Part shown: positions 1 to 7,995 of the stretch, piece after piece
Position numbering within the stretch: position 1 is the stretch's first letter
Layout of the letters: each line of letters starts with the position of its first letter
Assembly: GCA_964592375.1 (NCBI GenBank)
Contig: CAZQDP010000072.1
Coordinates: 1-10,659 of the forward strand
Source: CAZQDP01 sp964592375
GTDB taxonomy: Bacteria > Bacillota > Clostridia > RUG12999
DNA: 10,659 bases
Direction of reading: 5' to 3'
Translations under genes and position numbers: made by a program
Notes under the pieces: generated by a model
What the model was told of the DNA's origin: nothing
Seen by the model: only the letters and a program-made list of their open reading frames with translations
Database searches by the model: none

Positions 1-33
1 GTATGAATTGAGCTGCTCTTCGCTGTCGGTGCT

Positions 34-87
34 TAACCGTTAAATTTTGCACCATATTTTAACGATTACTCAAAAGTTTAACGGTTA
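34..87. repeat. Inverted repeat TAACCGTTAAA with nearby TAACGRTTACT direct repeats
   Basis: An 11-bp arm at 34-44 is exactly complementary to 77-87, with 32 bases between. The right arm is also one of a set of related direct repeats: TTTAACGATTACT at 58-70, TTTAACGGTTACT at 77-89, and a weaker TCTAACGACTACA at 129-141. No gene is supported in 1-271. The set could be a protein-binding site (recombinase arm sites or operator), but no protein that would use it is visible in the window. Confidence 0.5.
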
Positions 88-149
88 CTTTTATGTCCAC
101 CTCGCTCAAGGAGCAAAAATGCATAAAATCTAACGACTACACAAAGACG

Positions 150-193
150 AAAACTCTCGGATACGGCTTAAATAAGCGGTTTCCGAGAGTTTT
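150..193 (-). terminator. Hairpin terminator candidate after the DUF362 gene
   Basis: A 12-bp stem (150-161 with 182-193, AAAACTCTCGG against CCGAGAGTTTT plus one A-T pair) encloses a second partial stem. It starts about 80 bases past the stop codon of the DUF362 gene. The run of four T after the stem on the minus strand is short, and the plus strand also ends in TTTT, so it may work in both directions or be only a transcript-stabilising hairpin. Confidence 0.55.
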
Positions 194-271
194 GACGTCC
201 GAGGATTTTATCAAAATGGTATAGAAGATTTGAACAATGGAATTACTGCACTTTTCTTTTGTATTGCACTT

Positions 272-2227
272 TCATTGATTATGAATGCTCCAAGTCGGCA
301 AGGCGGCTAGTGGCTCCATGGTTACCCCATCCCAGAAAAAGAGCCTCAATTTTGCTCCGCTTTGCCCCGAGGCAATCGGATGCGAAAAGGTCAAATTTTC
401 GCCGGTCTGCGTGGGTAAAACTTCCGGCGAATAGGTTACGCTTACCGAAACGAGTTTGCCATTTGCTTCATACAATGCAGAAACAAGCCTTGGCGTGACG
501 GTATGGCTCCTATTGTTCGTAAACCCTACTGTGCCTTTTAGGATGCCGGAGTCGGTAATCACGCTCTGGTCCTTAAGCTCAGCGCCGCTATTTACCTTCA
601 GCGACCTGATATGAGCCACCACTTCCGGAGCAGGCGTTGCCGCTAAATTCAGCTGCAAAAATTCAATGCCGCGGCTTTCGCCAAGGTTTCTTGCATACTG
701 CTTATCAATGGCATTATTCCAGTGCTCGTGTACCCCCAAAGAGGAAAGCCCACTGCTATCCCCATTGGGATTATAACGCACACCTGAAGGAGGATTTCCC
801 GCCTGGGCCGCTTCATGCAAATAGTTATCGGGAATGCTACCAACCCCTTTTACATCCACACCCGGTTCGCTGGCAAGATAGTCCAGTGCCACCGAATCAA
901 TGGCCACTGGGTCTTGAGATACGAATATTCCACTACCGGTACGACCATCAAACAATGTGAAATTTGTTTTAATCATCCCGCCTTGCGTTGCCGCTCCATA
1001 AAACGCATCAATCATATATAAAAAAGTCTTGCCGCCCATCATTTTATGTCCCATCAGGTCAACCAATGCACTGTAGGAACCATACGGATGCGAACTGGAT
1101 CCGTGCATAGGAATGGGCACGAACATATTGGTGCCGTCAAAATCCACCGAGCCAAAATTATTTTTTCCGCACAAAGTGACGCCAAACATGCCGTGACCTC
1201 TGAATAATGCGACATTAATCATGTATTTTGCATTTATATAATCGGTTGGCACATAGCCATCTACAATACTGTCTCCCGAAAACTTGACCGGATTTACATC
1301 GCTACGTTGCGGCTTGGTTCTGTTCTGCCCCACAAATCGAACTGTTTTCAGCTCTGGGTCTGTGCTTGCGTTTATGCGATCATAAATAGGACTGCCAATG
1401 CTTTTTGAGGCGTCCATCACCGTAATATCTTGGCCATCTGCACCGGCTGTTTTAATCAGCTCCGCCACCAGTGCATATACAAGCTGAGGCGTTGGCATAT
1501 GATTGGTTGTCCATGTCTGCCCCTTATCTTGATTAAGATTGATTTTAATCACAATCTTTTCGCCTTTTTGATAACCGCTCTCAACACCTGTATTGCTTTT
1601 ATTGTACGATTTAAAAAGTGCCTCCCACCCCTGAGCGTTATCACTCTTGCCGGTAAGTGTTCGTATGGAAGCCTTCAGGATATTGTCCACAATGGCAGGA
1701 TCGGTATTGGCATCGCTAAACCAAGAGCCGCTACCGGTATACTTCACCGCCGAAGCATCACGGGCAAGCACCACTCTGCCCGGAAATATGCCTTTTCCGA
1801 TGCCCACAGGACCGCTCGTCGCGTCCGGTGGTGTGAAGGAAGCATAGCCACCGGTGGTAGCCGTGGTGGGTGCATGAGGGCTTGTAAGCAAGCTGTATGC
1901 GCCAAAAATGACGGCAGAAGCCAAAATACTCACCATGGTGATTGCACCAAACTTTCGACTTTTCAACACATCCTTTGCCTTTTTAAGGATCATACTCGCC
2001 CCTAAAATCCCGGCCAAATACGTTAAAAACCCACCTGCCAAGGAGGCAGCTACTCTTTGGCAGGGATACTGCGCCCTTTGTGGTTTTGGGATAACCCTTA
2101 CCAAAAACCAAATCAACGCCAAAATGCCAATGATCGGCGAAGCAATCCAGAACCACGTGCTTGCATAGTTTATCCCGACAATCCTTTTGGATTTAGGGCA
2201 ACGCTTTAAAATACTTGTGTTTTTCAT
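272..2227 (-). CDS. Membrane-anchored DUF362 domain protein
   Basis: A 651-aa protein. Three hydrophobic segments lie near the N-terminus (about residues 25-46, 62-82 and 95-115). A Gly/Ser/Thr/Pro-rich linker follows, then a large soluble part, probably outside the cell. Residues about 220-470 fit DUF362: an EKIVIKINLN strand, a MINVALFRGHGMFGVTLCGKNN block and a VSQDPVAIDSVALDYL block are typical of the family. Some DUF362 proteins carry a ferredoxin domain, but this one has only three cysteines (10, 56, 353) and no CxxC cluster. The last 75 residues look like a beta-sandwich ending in RLFFWDGVTMEPL, a tail seen in secreted clostridial proteins. The biochemical role of DUF362 is not established. 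The start is set by AAAGGAGG four bases upstream. The gene has its own promoter (2269-2297) and a downstream hairpin, so it is probably monocistronic. Family assignment is good; function is unknown. Confidence 0.85.
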   Translation of the reverse strand: MKNTSILKRCPKSKRIVGINYASTWFWIASPIIGILALIWFLVRVIPKPQRAQYPCQRVAASLAGGFLTYLAGILGASMILKKAKDVLKSRKFGAITMVSILASAVIFGAYSLLTSPHAPTTATTGGYASFTPPDATSGPVGIGKGIFPGRVVLARDASAVKYTGSGSWFSDANTDPAIVDNILKASIRTLTGKSDNAQGWEALFKSYNKSNTGVESGYQKGEKIVIKINLNQDKGQTWTTNHMPTPQLVYALVAELIKTAGADGQDITVMDASKSIGSPIYDRINASTDPELKTVRFVGQNRTKPQRSDVNPVKFSGDSIVDGYVPTDYINAKYMINVALFRGHGMFGVTLCGKNNFGSVDFDGTNMFVPIPMHGSSSHPYGSYSALVDLMGHKMMGGKTFLYMIDAFYGAATQGGMIKTNFTLFDGRTGSGIFVSQDPVAIDSVALDYLASEPGVDVKGVGSIPDNYLHEAAQAGNPPSGVRYNPNGDSSGLSSLGVHEHWNNAIDKQYARNLGESRGIEFLQLNLAATPAPEVVAHIRSLKVNSGAELKDQSVITDSGILKGTVGFTNNRSHTVTPRLVSALYEANGKLVSVSVTYSPEVLPTQTGENLTFSHPIASGQSGAKLRLFFWDGVTMEPLAALPTWSIHNQ

Positions 2228-2268
2228 GGGGCCTCCTTTGAACGCTGAGACAATATAATGCTATGACC

Positions 2269-2297
2269 AGTATATACGATATGATAGGGAATAACAA
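2269..2297 (-). promoter_or_regulatory. Sigma-A-type promoter for the DUF362 gene
   Basis: On the minus strand TTGTTA (2297-2292) and TATACT (2274-2269) are separated by exactly 17 bases. The -10 box lies about 40 bases upstream of the ATG at 2227. The -35 box matches consensus at four of six positions and the -10 box at five of six. Confidence 0.6.
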
Positions 2298-2347
2298 TAT
2301 ATACATATGCCAAAATTCACGAAGCCATTTTGTTCAAATTGCTACAT

Positions 2348-2390
2348 AAAAAGCTTCGGCTTTGGCAACGAATAAGGCTGCCAAAGCCGA
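2348..2390 (-). terminator. Rho-independent terminator after the large secreted-protein gene
   Basis: A perfect 12-bp GC-rich stem (TCGGCTTTGGCA at 2356-2367 with TGCCAAAGCCGA at 2379-2390) has an 11-base loop. On the minus strand it is followed by AGC and a run of five T. It lies 44 bases past the stop codon at 2434, which separates this transcript from the DUF362 gene. Confidence 0.88.
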
Positions 2391-2433
2391 CGATGATTAT
2401 TTTTCGATAAAATAGGCGTGCATGCTTGGTTTC

Positions 2434-5400
2434 TTAGTTCCGATAGATATTGATGTTGTCCCACGAATAGAACGTATCTTCGTTTACCCTAAACCCACCA
2501 AACCAAACCCCATACGCTGAGGCTCTTGCCGTTCGAAAGCTTCCACTAGAAACCACTTGCTTATCATCAATATACACATCGGCAACCGTATTTTTAAAAT
2601 CAGCGACTATTTTTATTTTATACCACTTGTTCTGCTCAATGGGTGCGATGACCTTGTTTGTCGCTCCAAAAAAGTATTCAAACCCTGTGGGATTTGCAAT
2701 GAGGCTGATGGAGAAGCTATCCGTCCCAACGTAGATTACTCTGGCTCCGCCGGCATTTTCATTTTTACCAAATACCGCCTTGAAGTCAAATTCATAGGTT
2801 ACGTTTCCTGTCATTTCCGGTGTTTTGAATTTTGCATCACTGGTTTTTCCGGGACCATCGGAACCAACAAGAAGCGTTTTGTCCACTATTTTGATGCTGG
2901 GATTATTCGTTTCTAGCTCTTTTAATGTTGATAGGTCGCTTATTGTGTCAAAATTTTCTTTGAGAATAATGGGATTTGGTTTTTCAGCCCTCACCAAAGC
3001 TTCTGCGCTTATATTTCCTAGTTCCGCTTTGATTATAAATTCGCCTTCTTCTTTTAGAATAAGCTTCCCATCCTTTGAAATGGAGGCCCCCTTTTCGTTG
3101 CTGATACTATAGTTGATATCCCCTGCATATAATGGGATTTTGCTTGCATCTTTCCTATTCGCAAATGCTTCTACCATGTAGGATTTCCCAACAGTAACGT
3201 TTTGAGGTGCCTTTACTTCTATGCTGGTTACCTGATCTAATACCTGCCCACTCTCAAAAGCTACGTTTTTCAGTGTTACCGTATTTGCATCTTTCAGGGT
3301 ACTTGCAAATACTCCCGTAATTCTATCGCCCAGTGAAAATTCTTTCGTGATAAGTGCCTCTCCAAAGCTTTTGCCATTAAGCGCGGCATAGGCTGTGTAC
3401 GTATTTCCCTGCCTTGTGAGCTTCAAATCAATGGGGAGCTTTGCATCCATCAGCTTTTTACTGATGGTGGGCGCATTATACTGCTCCCTACTGGTAAGGA
3501 AAAGGGCTCCGTTTTCATATACAAGTGCTATGAAAGGGCTGTTTGAAGAAGGGTTCTTCCTATCCATAATCCCTATGGCGCCATCTGTGCTGGCGCTTTC
3601 AAAACGGGCAACGGTCGATGTTTTTTGCAGCGAGGACGCCAAGCGGTTTTGATATACCAAGCTTATCTGGTCAAAGCTCCCCTCATCATTGGTAATGCCG
3701 ACGTTCAGACCAAGCCCCTTGGCACGCATTGTCAACGTATCCCCTTCAAGATTTGCACTGCCATCTCTAGCCGGTGCGCCGATACCAAGATAAGACATTC
3801 CTTCTCCCAAAGCATTCTGGGCCTCTTCGCTTGACATTTTAAGTATGCCCCAAAATTCAGTGGTCGGGAGCACTACCTTATTGCCATTTCGAGCAAGGGT
3901 GATTGGATCATATCCCGGTCTGTAATAAGTCAATGTTGCTCCGATTGGAATAGTTTTTTCAGCGATATTAAGCACAATATCATTCAGCGGGCAATCCGCT
4001 TGATTTAAAACATGAATGACTCTATTGTTTGAATTTTTTTCTCTTAAAACAGTATATACCTTTTGGCTAGAACTTACTGCAACTGCAATTTCCTCTTTTA
4101 GATCGCTGATCTTGTTTTCATCGATGACTGCAATGCCGCTGTCTTTGATTACCTGTTGTTCTTCTTGCGAAAACTTTTCAATTGGCGTATGTGCCACAAG
4201 ATAGCTTAGCCCCGCAAGGTCCTCTGCACTAAATCCCATGGTAGGATAGCCCTCGCTCGACATCATGCTTTTATATGGTATGCCTAAAGTAAAAAGAGAA
4301 GATAGCGTATTTGAAAAAGTGGATTTATCCATGGCACTTCTCCTTGATAACACACCGACTTTTGCATTGATCTCATAGCCGTTAAAAAGCTGCTCATACT
4401 GCCTGATAAAATGATATTCCTTTGCATAATCTTCTGTTGTGCCGAAATAACGAGGACTCTCCCAGTCCACATACACATCCCAGGGAAAATTCATAAATTG
4501 GCCAGTCGCATATGCCGTAGCCAGTCCTATTTTTACATCCGTTACATTTTTCGGAATGGGTGACATAACGGACGTTTTATGCATACCCGAAACAACAGCA
4601 CCCCAAACTGCAATATTTCTTGCCGTATAGCTTCCGTCTGGTGCTTCGCCCATTTGAAAATCGATAATATCATTGGCTATCGCCTGATTTGAATCTATTC
4701 CTGCGAGCATGGAGGCATTCACAGAGTACGCAACATTTCGCCCTGCATATTCGTTTAGCTCGCGTCTCATGCGAATATGGTACTTGATGGTTACTTCTTT
4801 CGCACATTCTAAAAACATGGGGTCAAGCTTTGACTGGGCCTTCTTCGCCAGATAATCTGCATCCGTTTTAATCCCCAGTTTTTCTGTGAGATATGTTCTA
4901 TACGAAAAAGTATCAATATGATCAACGCCCAAACCCTTTAACTGTTCCTTTGTATAATTCCTTTTCAGGTATTCTTTAAAATAGTCTAAGAAAACGTCAT
5001 AAAATCCACCGCCCCATCCAAGGCTTGATACGTCCAGCATCCAGTCATCATGCTGGAAGGAGTATATGCCTTTATCAATGGATGCCATTGCAGCTTTTTT
5101 ATTGTACTGAAAAAATTCTTCGCTCAGGGCCGCCGCATATGGCCTTTCCACATTTGTCACCCAAGGGGCGGTAATGGTTTTCCCCTCAAAGGTTCTGGTC
5201 ACTCCCTTTTCCAAAACTTCAGCAGGGCCTGAAAGATTCAGCATGCCACCTATTGCTGCTTGCACGGAAACTCCGCTATCTGTCATGGTTTTATAATTGG
5301 CGGCATCTACCCCCACATAGGTCCAAAGATCATCGGTGAGCATCATTTGCCGTGCAGTATTGATGGTGCCTTCTTTGGGAGCCGCCTTTCCTGTCATCGG

Positions 5401-6699
5401 GTCGGTGGTTGTCCCTTCATTTCGAAAGATACGGGTGCTAAAAAAAGTGCTGGAATATTTCTTGAACGCGTTTTTCTCTCTTCCGCCTTTGATGGCACTT
5501 TGAAGCATATCCAAAATTTCCGCATCATTTTGGCTATCTAATATATTTTCCTCACTACTGATAACAATCAGTCCTCTATCATCCCAAAACACTTTTTTCC
5601 CTAATGCCTCTGCCATGGCGCGCAGCGGGATAAAGGTTCTGTTTCCATATGTATTTGCCGGAACATCAATGGTTTTGGTCTCATTTCCTATTTTCATTTG
5701 ATTGCTACCTAAAGTAAGTGCGATATCTTTACCATTCGCATTCATTTTCACTGTAGCCGTTTCCTCTATCCATTCCACCTTTGCATCAAAGCTCTCTGCG
5801 ATGAAGCGAACAGGCACCAAGGTTCTTCCGTCTACCGTAAAGGGAACCACTTCGATATGATTATCAATCAATTTTTCCTCGCCCAAAACAAACGCATTGT
5901 TTTCACCAACTGCCAAAACCACTGCGCTATGTATTTTCTGAAACATTTTGGTTTGCACGTCAGTAGCAGAAGGAATGATTTTGATTTTATCGCTCCCCCC
6001 TATGCTCGGTGCATTTGGGGTGGCTACTGCCGCCTTTACCTCTTTGATGCCTTTTGAAATCTCTACGTTATCATAAAAGGCAGATGAAGCAGTTCCCACC
6101 GAGGCTAAGCCCAATTGTATTCTGTCTATCTCTTTGAGTGCTTCATTTCTGAATTTTATCTCCGTTGTAATTTTTTCTCCATCAAAATAAGCATCAAAGG
6201 TGCCTTTTGGCGGATGCACGTGAAGCACAATCGTATGCCAAGCATCCAAGCTTGCTCCTTTTTTATAGTCCTTTCCATTCGCTCCGTCAAAAATAAAAAT
6301 ATTACTGCTTGCCAGAAGGGTCACGGCAGGAGGCCATGCGCCTTCCTTCATCACCGCAATGGTAGCAGGTTGATTACTGCCTTTTTTCAAAAAATAGTCA
6401 AAGCTCACGCTGAAATCTTCTGTTTGCATAGCAAATTTTGAAGCTGCAACAGCTGATTTTGTAGTATCATCGTCGAAAACATCCAGGCACATATCGCCTT
6501 TTTGATCTGCTCGTTCGGAAATGATGATTTTTGATTTTCCTTCCGTAACATCTGTAAGGGTCCAGCCTCCCGCCGGAAGGCTCCCACTCTTCATGGCATT
6601 AAAATCCTCTTTAAAGATTACATCCCCCGAAGATGCATAAACACCTCCAAGCCCAAGTAGACTGAGCGCTAAAAGAGCTGAAATCAGTTTTTTTACCAT
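2434..6699 (-). CDS. Secreted multidomain protein: jelly-roll, stalk domain, putative glycoside-hydrolase-like core
   Basis: A 1421-aa protein, read from the ATG at 6699 (GGGAGG seven bases upstream, then a clear signal peptide MVKKLISALLALSLLGLGG). The frame stays open 45 codons further, but that extension has no ribosome site and overlaps the promoter. Visible order: signal peptide 1-23; concanavalin/LamG-like jelly-roll about 26-216; copper-amine-oxidase-N-like stalk domain about 262-382 with two repeats (GRTLVPVRFIAESF, NRTFIPLRAMAEAL); a core about 400-955; a second jelly-roll about 965-1150; a bacterial Ig-like region about 1155-1237; a third jelly-roll about 1243-1421 ending in SWDNINIYRN. 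The core, with HDDW (550-553), an aromatic and glycine-rich segment, and a late VIHVLNQ strand, resembles TIM-barrel glycosidases of the GH42-like type, but I cannot identify catalytic acids. It probably binds or processes an extracellular polysaccharide. Domain calls are by pattern; the enzyme activity is a guess. Confidence 0.8.
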   Translation of the reverse strand: MVKKLISALLALSLLGLGGVYASSGDVIFKEDFNAMKSGSLPAGGWTLTDVTEGKSKIIISERADQKGDMCLDVFDDDTTKSAVAASKFAMQTEDFSVSFDYFLKKGSNQPATIAVMKEGAWPPAVTLLASSNIFIFDGANGKDYKKGASLDAWHTIVLHVHPPKGTFDAYFDGEKITTEIKFRNEALKEIDRIQLGLASVGTASSAFYDNVEISKGIKEVKAAVATPNAPSIGGSDKIKIIPSATDVQTKMFQKIHSAVVLAVGENNAFVLGEEKLIDNHIEVVPFTVDGRTLVPVRFIAESFDAKVEWIEETATVKMNANGKDIALTLGSNQMKIGNETKTIDVPANTYGNRTFIPLRAMAEALGKKVFWDDRGLIVISSEENILDSQNDAEILDMLQSAIKGGREKNAFKKYSSTFFSTRIFRNEGTTTDPMTGKAAPKEGTINTARQMMLTDDLWTYVGVDAANYKTMTDSGVSVQAAIGGMLNLSGPAEVLEKGVTRTFEGKTITAPWVTNVERPYAAALSEEFFQYNKKAAMASIDKGIYSFQHDDWMLDVSSLGWGGGFYDVFLDYFKEYLKRNYTKEQLKGLGVDHIDTFSYRTYLTEKLGIKTDADYLAKKAQSKLDPMFLECAKEVTIKYHIRMRRELNEYAGRNVAYSVNASMLAGIDSNQAIANDIIDFQMGEAPDGSYTARNIAVWGAVVSGMHKTSVMSPIPKNVTDVKIGLATAYATGQFMNFPWDVYVDWESPRYFGTTEDYAKEYHFIRQYEQLFNGYEINAKVGVLSRRSAMDKSTFSNTLSSLFTLGIPYKSMMSSEGYPTMGFSAEDLAGLSYLVAHTPIEKFSQEEQQVIKDSGIAVIDENKISDLKEEIAVAVSSSQKVYTVLREKNSNNRVIHVLNQADCPLNDIVLNIAEKTIPIGATLTYYRPGYDPITLARNGNKVVLPTTEFWGILKMSSEEAQNALGEGMSYLGIGAPARDGSANLEGDTLTMRAKGLGLNVGITNDEGSFDQISLVYQNRLASSLQKTSTVARFESASTDGAIGIMDRKNPSSNSPFIALVYENGALFLTSREQYNAPTISKKLMDAKLPIDLKLTRQGNTYTAYAALNGKSFGEALITKEFSLGDRITGVFASTLKDANTVTLKNVAFESGQVLDQVTSIEVKAPQNVTVGKSYMVEAFANRKDASKIPLYAGDINYSISNEKGASISKDGKLILKEEGEFIIKAELGNISAEALVRAEKPNPIILKENFDTISDLSTLKELETNNPSIKIVDKTLLVGSDGPGKTSDAKFKTPEMTGNVTYEFDFKAVFGKNENAGGARVIYVGTDSFSISLIANPTGFEYFFGATNKVIAPIEQNKWYKIKIVADFKNTVADVYIDDKQVVSSGSFRTARASAYGVWFGGFRVNEDTFYSWDNINIYRN

Positions 6700-6748
6700 C
6701 ACTATTCCTCCCTTTGCTGTGCACAGGTTCCTGCACAATCTTAACCTC

Positions 6749-6777
6749 ATTATATACTGAAAATAGATGTTTGTAAA
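6749..6777 (-). promoter_or_regulatory. Strong sigma-A-type promoter for the large secreted-protein gene
   Basis: On the minus strand TTTACA (6777-6772) and a perfect TATAAT (6754-6749) have a 17-base spacer. The -10 box is about 50 bases upstream of the ATG at 6699. The leader contains an imperfect hairpin (GTGCAGG...CCTGTGCAC, about 6719-6735) between the promoter and the ribosome site. The promoter also confirms the shorter start of the gene, because the longer reading frame would begin upstream of it. Confidence 0.82.
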
Positions 6778-6818
6778 TATAAATGATGAATAGATAAAAT
6801 TTGTTAAAATCGAAAGTG

Positions 6819-6844
6819 AAAAAGCACACCTCAAAACAGTGTGC
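6819..6844 (-). terminator. Rho-independent terminator after the cis-prenyltransferase-like gene
   Basis: On the minus strand GCACAC (6844-6839) pairs with GTGTGC (6829-6824) around a nine-base loop, followed directly by five T (6823-6819). It begins about 26 bases past the stop codon at 6870 and just upstream of the next promoter. Confidence 0.75.
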
Positions 6845-6869
6845 CTTTATCGTTTTGCGCTGCATTTTG

Positions 6870-7514
6870 CTACCCTCCTAAGGTGATATCCTGCGCCTCA
6901 TACCATTCTAAAGCTTGGTGCAGATGCTCCACTTTAAAATCCGGCCAGTAATCATCTAAAATATAAAAGTCGGAATATATTGTTTGTATTGGAAGGAACC
7001 CGCTGAGCCTTCTGCGGCCGCCCCAACGGATGATGAGATCAATTCTTGATATATCCTTTGAAGCAATATGGGTTGCAATACTGCCTTTGCTTTGCATGGA
7101 CTGACTAAGGTCCCAATCCCAGCCGTAATTGACTAAGAAGTTTACCCTCATCAACCCTTTTCCAAATTTAACCCGATTGGTAAATGGCAAAAGTTCCTTT
7201 GGAAACAGCTCAGACTTGGTATTTCCGACAATGAGCAGTTCGGCGTCGTGCGCAGATAGCTGCATAACCGAATCAACACAAGCTTTCCTAAATGCTTCCG
7301 TTTGTTTTGAAGGGCGCTTTGTATTATCCTGCGTAAAACCATAGAAAGTAATTTCTTTCATTCCCATCTCGCAGCATTGATTGTACAGCTTAAGACCGGG
7401 ACTAATTCCGTATTCATAACCATCCTGTTTTTCATAGCCGTTTTGAAGTGCCCATCGCCTGTTCCCATCTGGTATAATACCAATGTGTTGTGGTAGTCTT
7501 TTATACGTATTCAA
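6870..7514 (-). CDS. Cis-prenyltransferase-like protein (undecaprenyl diphosphate synthase superfamily)
   Basis: A 214-aa protein (canonical bacterial UppS is roughly 230-250 aa). The family makes long-chain isoprenoid diphosphates by adding isopentenyl diphosphate units. Visible motifs: HIGIIPDGNRRWA (10-22) holding the Mg/substrate Asp (D16); GFTQDNTKRP (59-68), matching the canonical FSxENWxRP but without the Trp; and IIRWGGRRRLSGF (161-173), matching IRTGGExRxSNF, followed by YSDFY and WPDF. The usual Glu in GGE is replaced by Arg (R167), and the late Glu of AELYF is Asp (D182). The start is TTG at 7514, chosen because AAGGAGG lies eight bases upstream and the family homology begins directly after it. 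The frame is open for 103 more codons upstream but shows no ribosome site there. It has its own terminator. It may be a specialised paralogue rather than the housekeeping enzyme, so I give no gene symbol. Confidence 0.83.
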   Translation of the reverse strand: MNTYKRLPQHIGIIPDGNRRWALQNGYEKQDGYEYGISPGLKLYNQCCEMGMKEITFYGFTQDNTKRPSKQTEAFRKACVDSVMQLSAHDAELLIVGNTKSELFPKELLPFTNRVKFGKGLMRVNFLVNYGWDWDLSQSMQSKGSIATHIASKDISRIDLIIRWGGRRRLSGFLPIQTIYSDFYILDDYWPDFKVEHLHQALEWYEAQDITLGG

Positions 7515-7522
7515 ATGCAACG

Positions 7523-7529
7523 CCTCCTT
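7523..7529 (-). promoter_or_regulatory. Ribosome binding site deciding a TTG start
   Basis: AAGGAGG on the minus strand lies eight bases before the TTG at 7514-7512. It is the only strong Shine-Dalgarno in this long open frame and sits just before the conserved N-terminal motif. This sets the start well inside the open frame, which runs back to at least 7823. Confidence 0.75.
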
Positions 7530-7825
7530 ATTGATATGAAGTATTCCCCAATTCGTTTGAAAAAATGTTGCATTAGATAAATTTGCCACCGTTTCCCTAA
7601 AAAAGCATTGTTTGAAAGTAATCAAGGCGAGCATAAAAGGTAACGACCGGTAATGAGTGGAACTGTTGTAGCAAATTGATGTAACATTGGTACGCGCAAC
7701 AGATAAAAATTTAATTGCAATGTTTTTTATCGCTAAGCGAGTGCATTGGGATTGTTTAAAACCAAGACGAAAAACCCAGTCTGCCATCAGTGATATAAAC
7801 CTTGCAAGATTTCCTACAAACAACG

Positions 7826-7861
7826 AAAAGCTTTGAAACTGTGTGGTTTGAAAGCTTTTTT
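7826..7861 (+). terminator. Hairpin with T-run, best oriented for the plus strand
   Basis: AAAAGCTTT (7826-7834) pairs with AAAGCTTTT (7851-7859), and AAAC/GTTT extends the stem past one G-G mismatch, leaving a six-base loop. On the plus strand the right arm runs into six T (7856-7861). On the minus strand only four T follow. No plus-strand gene lies to its left, so its role is unclear; it could be a bidirectional terminator or a chance inverted repeat. Confidence 0.4.
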
Positions 7862-7865
7862 AGAT

Positions 7866-7902
7866 AAAAAAGCAGCAAGCCAATGTATCATTAGCTTGCT
7901 GT
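7866..7902 (-). terminator. Second terminator downstream of the toxin gene
   Basis: On the minus strand a nine-pair stem (7902-7894 with 7880-7872, core AGCAAGC/GCTTGCT, one G-U pair) carries an inner AATG/CATT stem. It is followed directly by six T (7871-7866), the classic intrinsic terminator form for transcripts coming from the darG/darT operon. Confidence 0.78.
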
Positions 7903-7939
7903 AGTGTTGTGTAGTGAGTTAGTTAATAATACAATTTAA

Positions 7940-7981
7940 TTTTGCACCCACCTTGCACCCCCGCAGGGTGCAAAATGCACC
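7940..7981. repeat. TGCACC motif cluster with two competing inverted repeats
   Basis: The motif TGCACC occurs directly at 7943-7948, 7954-7959 and 7976-7981, and inverted at 7967-7972. The single inverted copy GGGTGCAAAA (7966-7975) can pair either with TTGCACCC at 7953-7960 (8 bp, five-base loop CCGCA) or with TTTTGCACCC at 7940-7949 (10 bp). No T-run follows, so it is not a simple terminator. It could be a binding site or an old attachment region. Confidence 0.6.
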
Positions 7982-7995
7982 TACCCCTTAAAAAC

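Noticed and set aside
53..124. Short minus-strand reading frames at the left edge (a 21-codon ORF ending at 59 and a frame from 55 running off the window).
   Set aside because: Neither has a ribosome binding site or recognisable protein sequence.
1430..2005. A 191-codon plus-strand open frame inside the DUF362 gene.
   Set aside because: It is antisense to a clearly conserved coding region, rich in Cys/Arg/His, and lacks a ribosome site; it is a shadow frame.
6700..6834. A 45-codon N-terminal extension of the large secreted protein.
   Set aside because: It would start upstream of the promoter's -10 and -35 boxes and place the signal peptide inside the protein; the ATG at 6699 has a proper ribosome site.
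43..7948. AATTTTGCACC present at 43-53 and again at 7938-7948 as possible attachment-site direct repeats bounding an element.
   Set aside because: An 11-base match is expected several times by chance in a window of this size, and no integrase gene is present.
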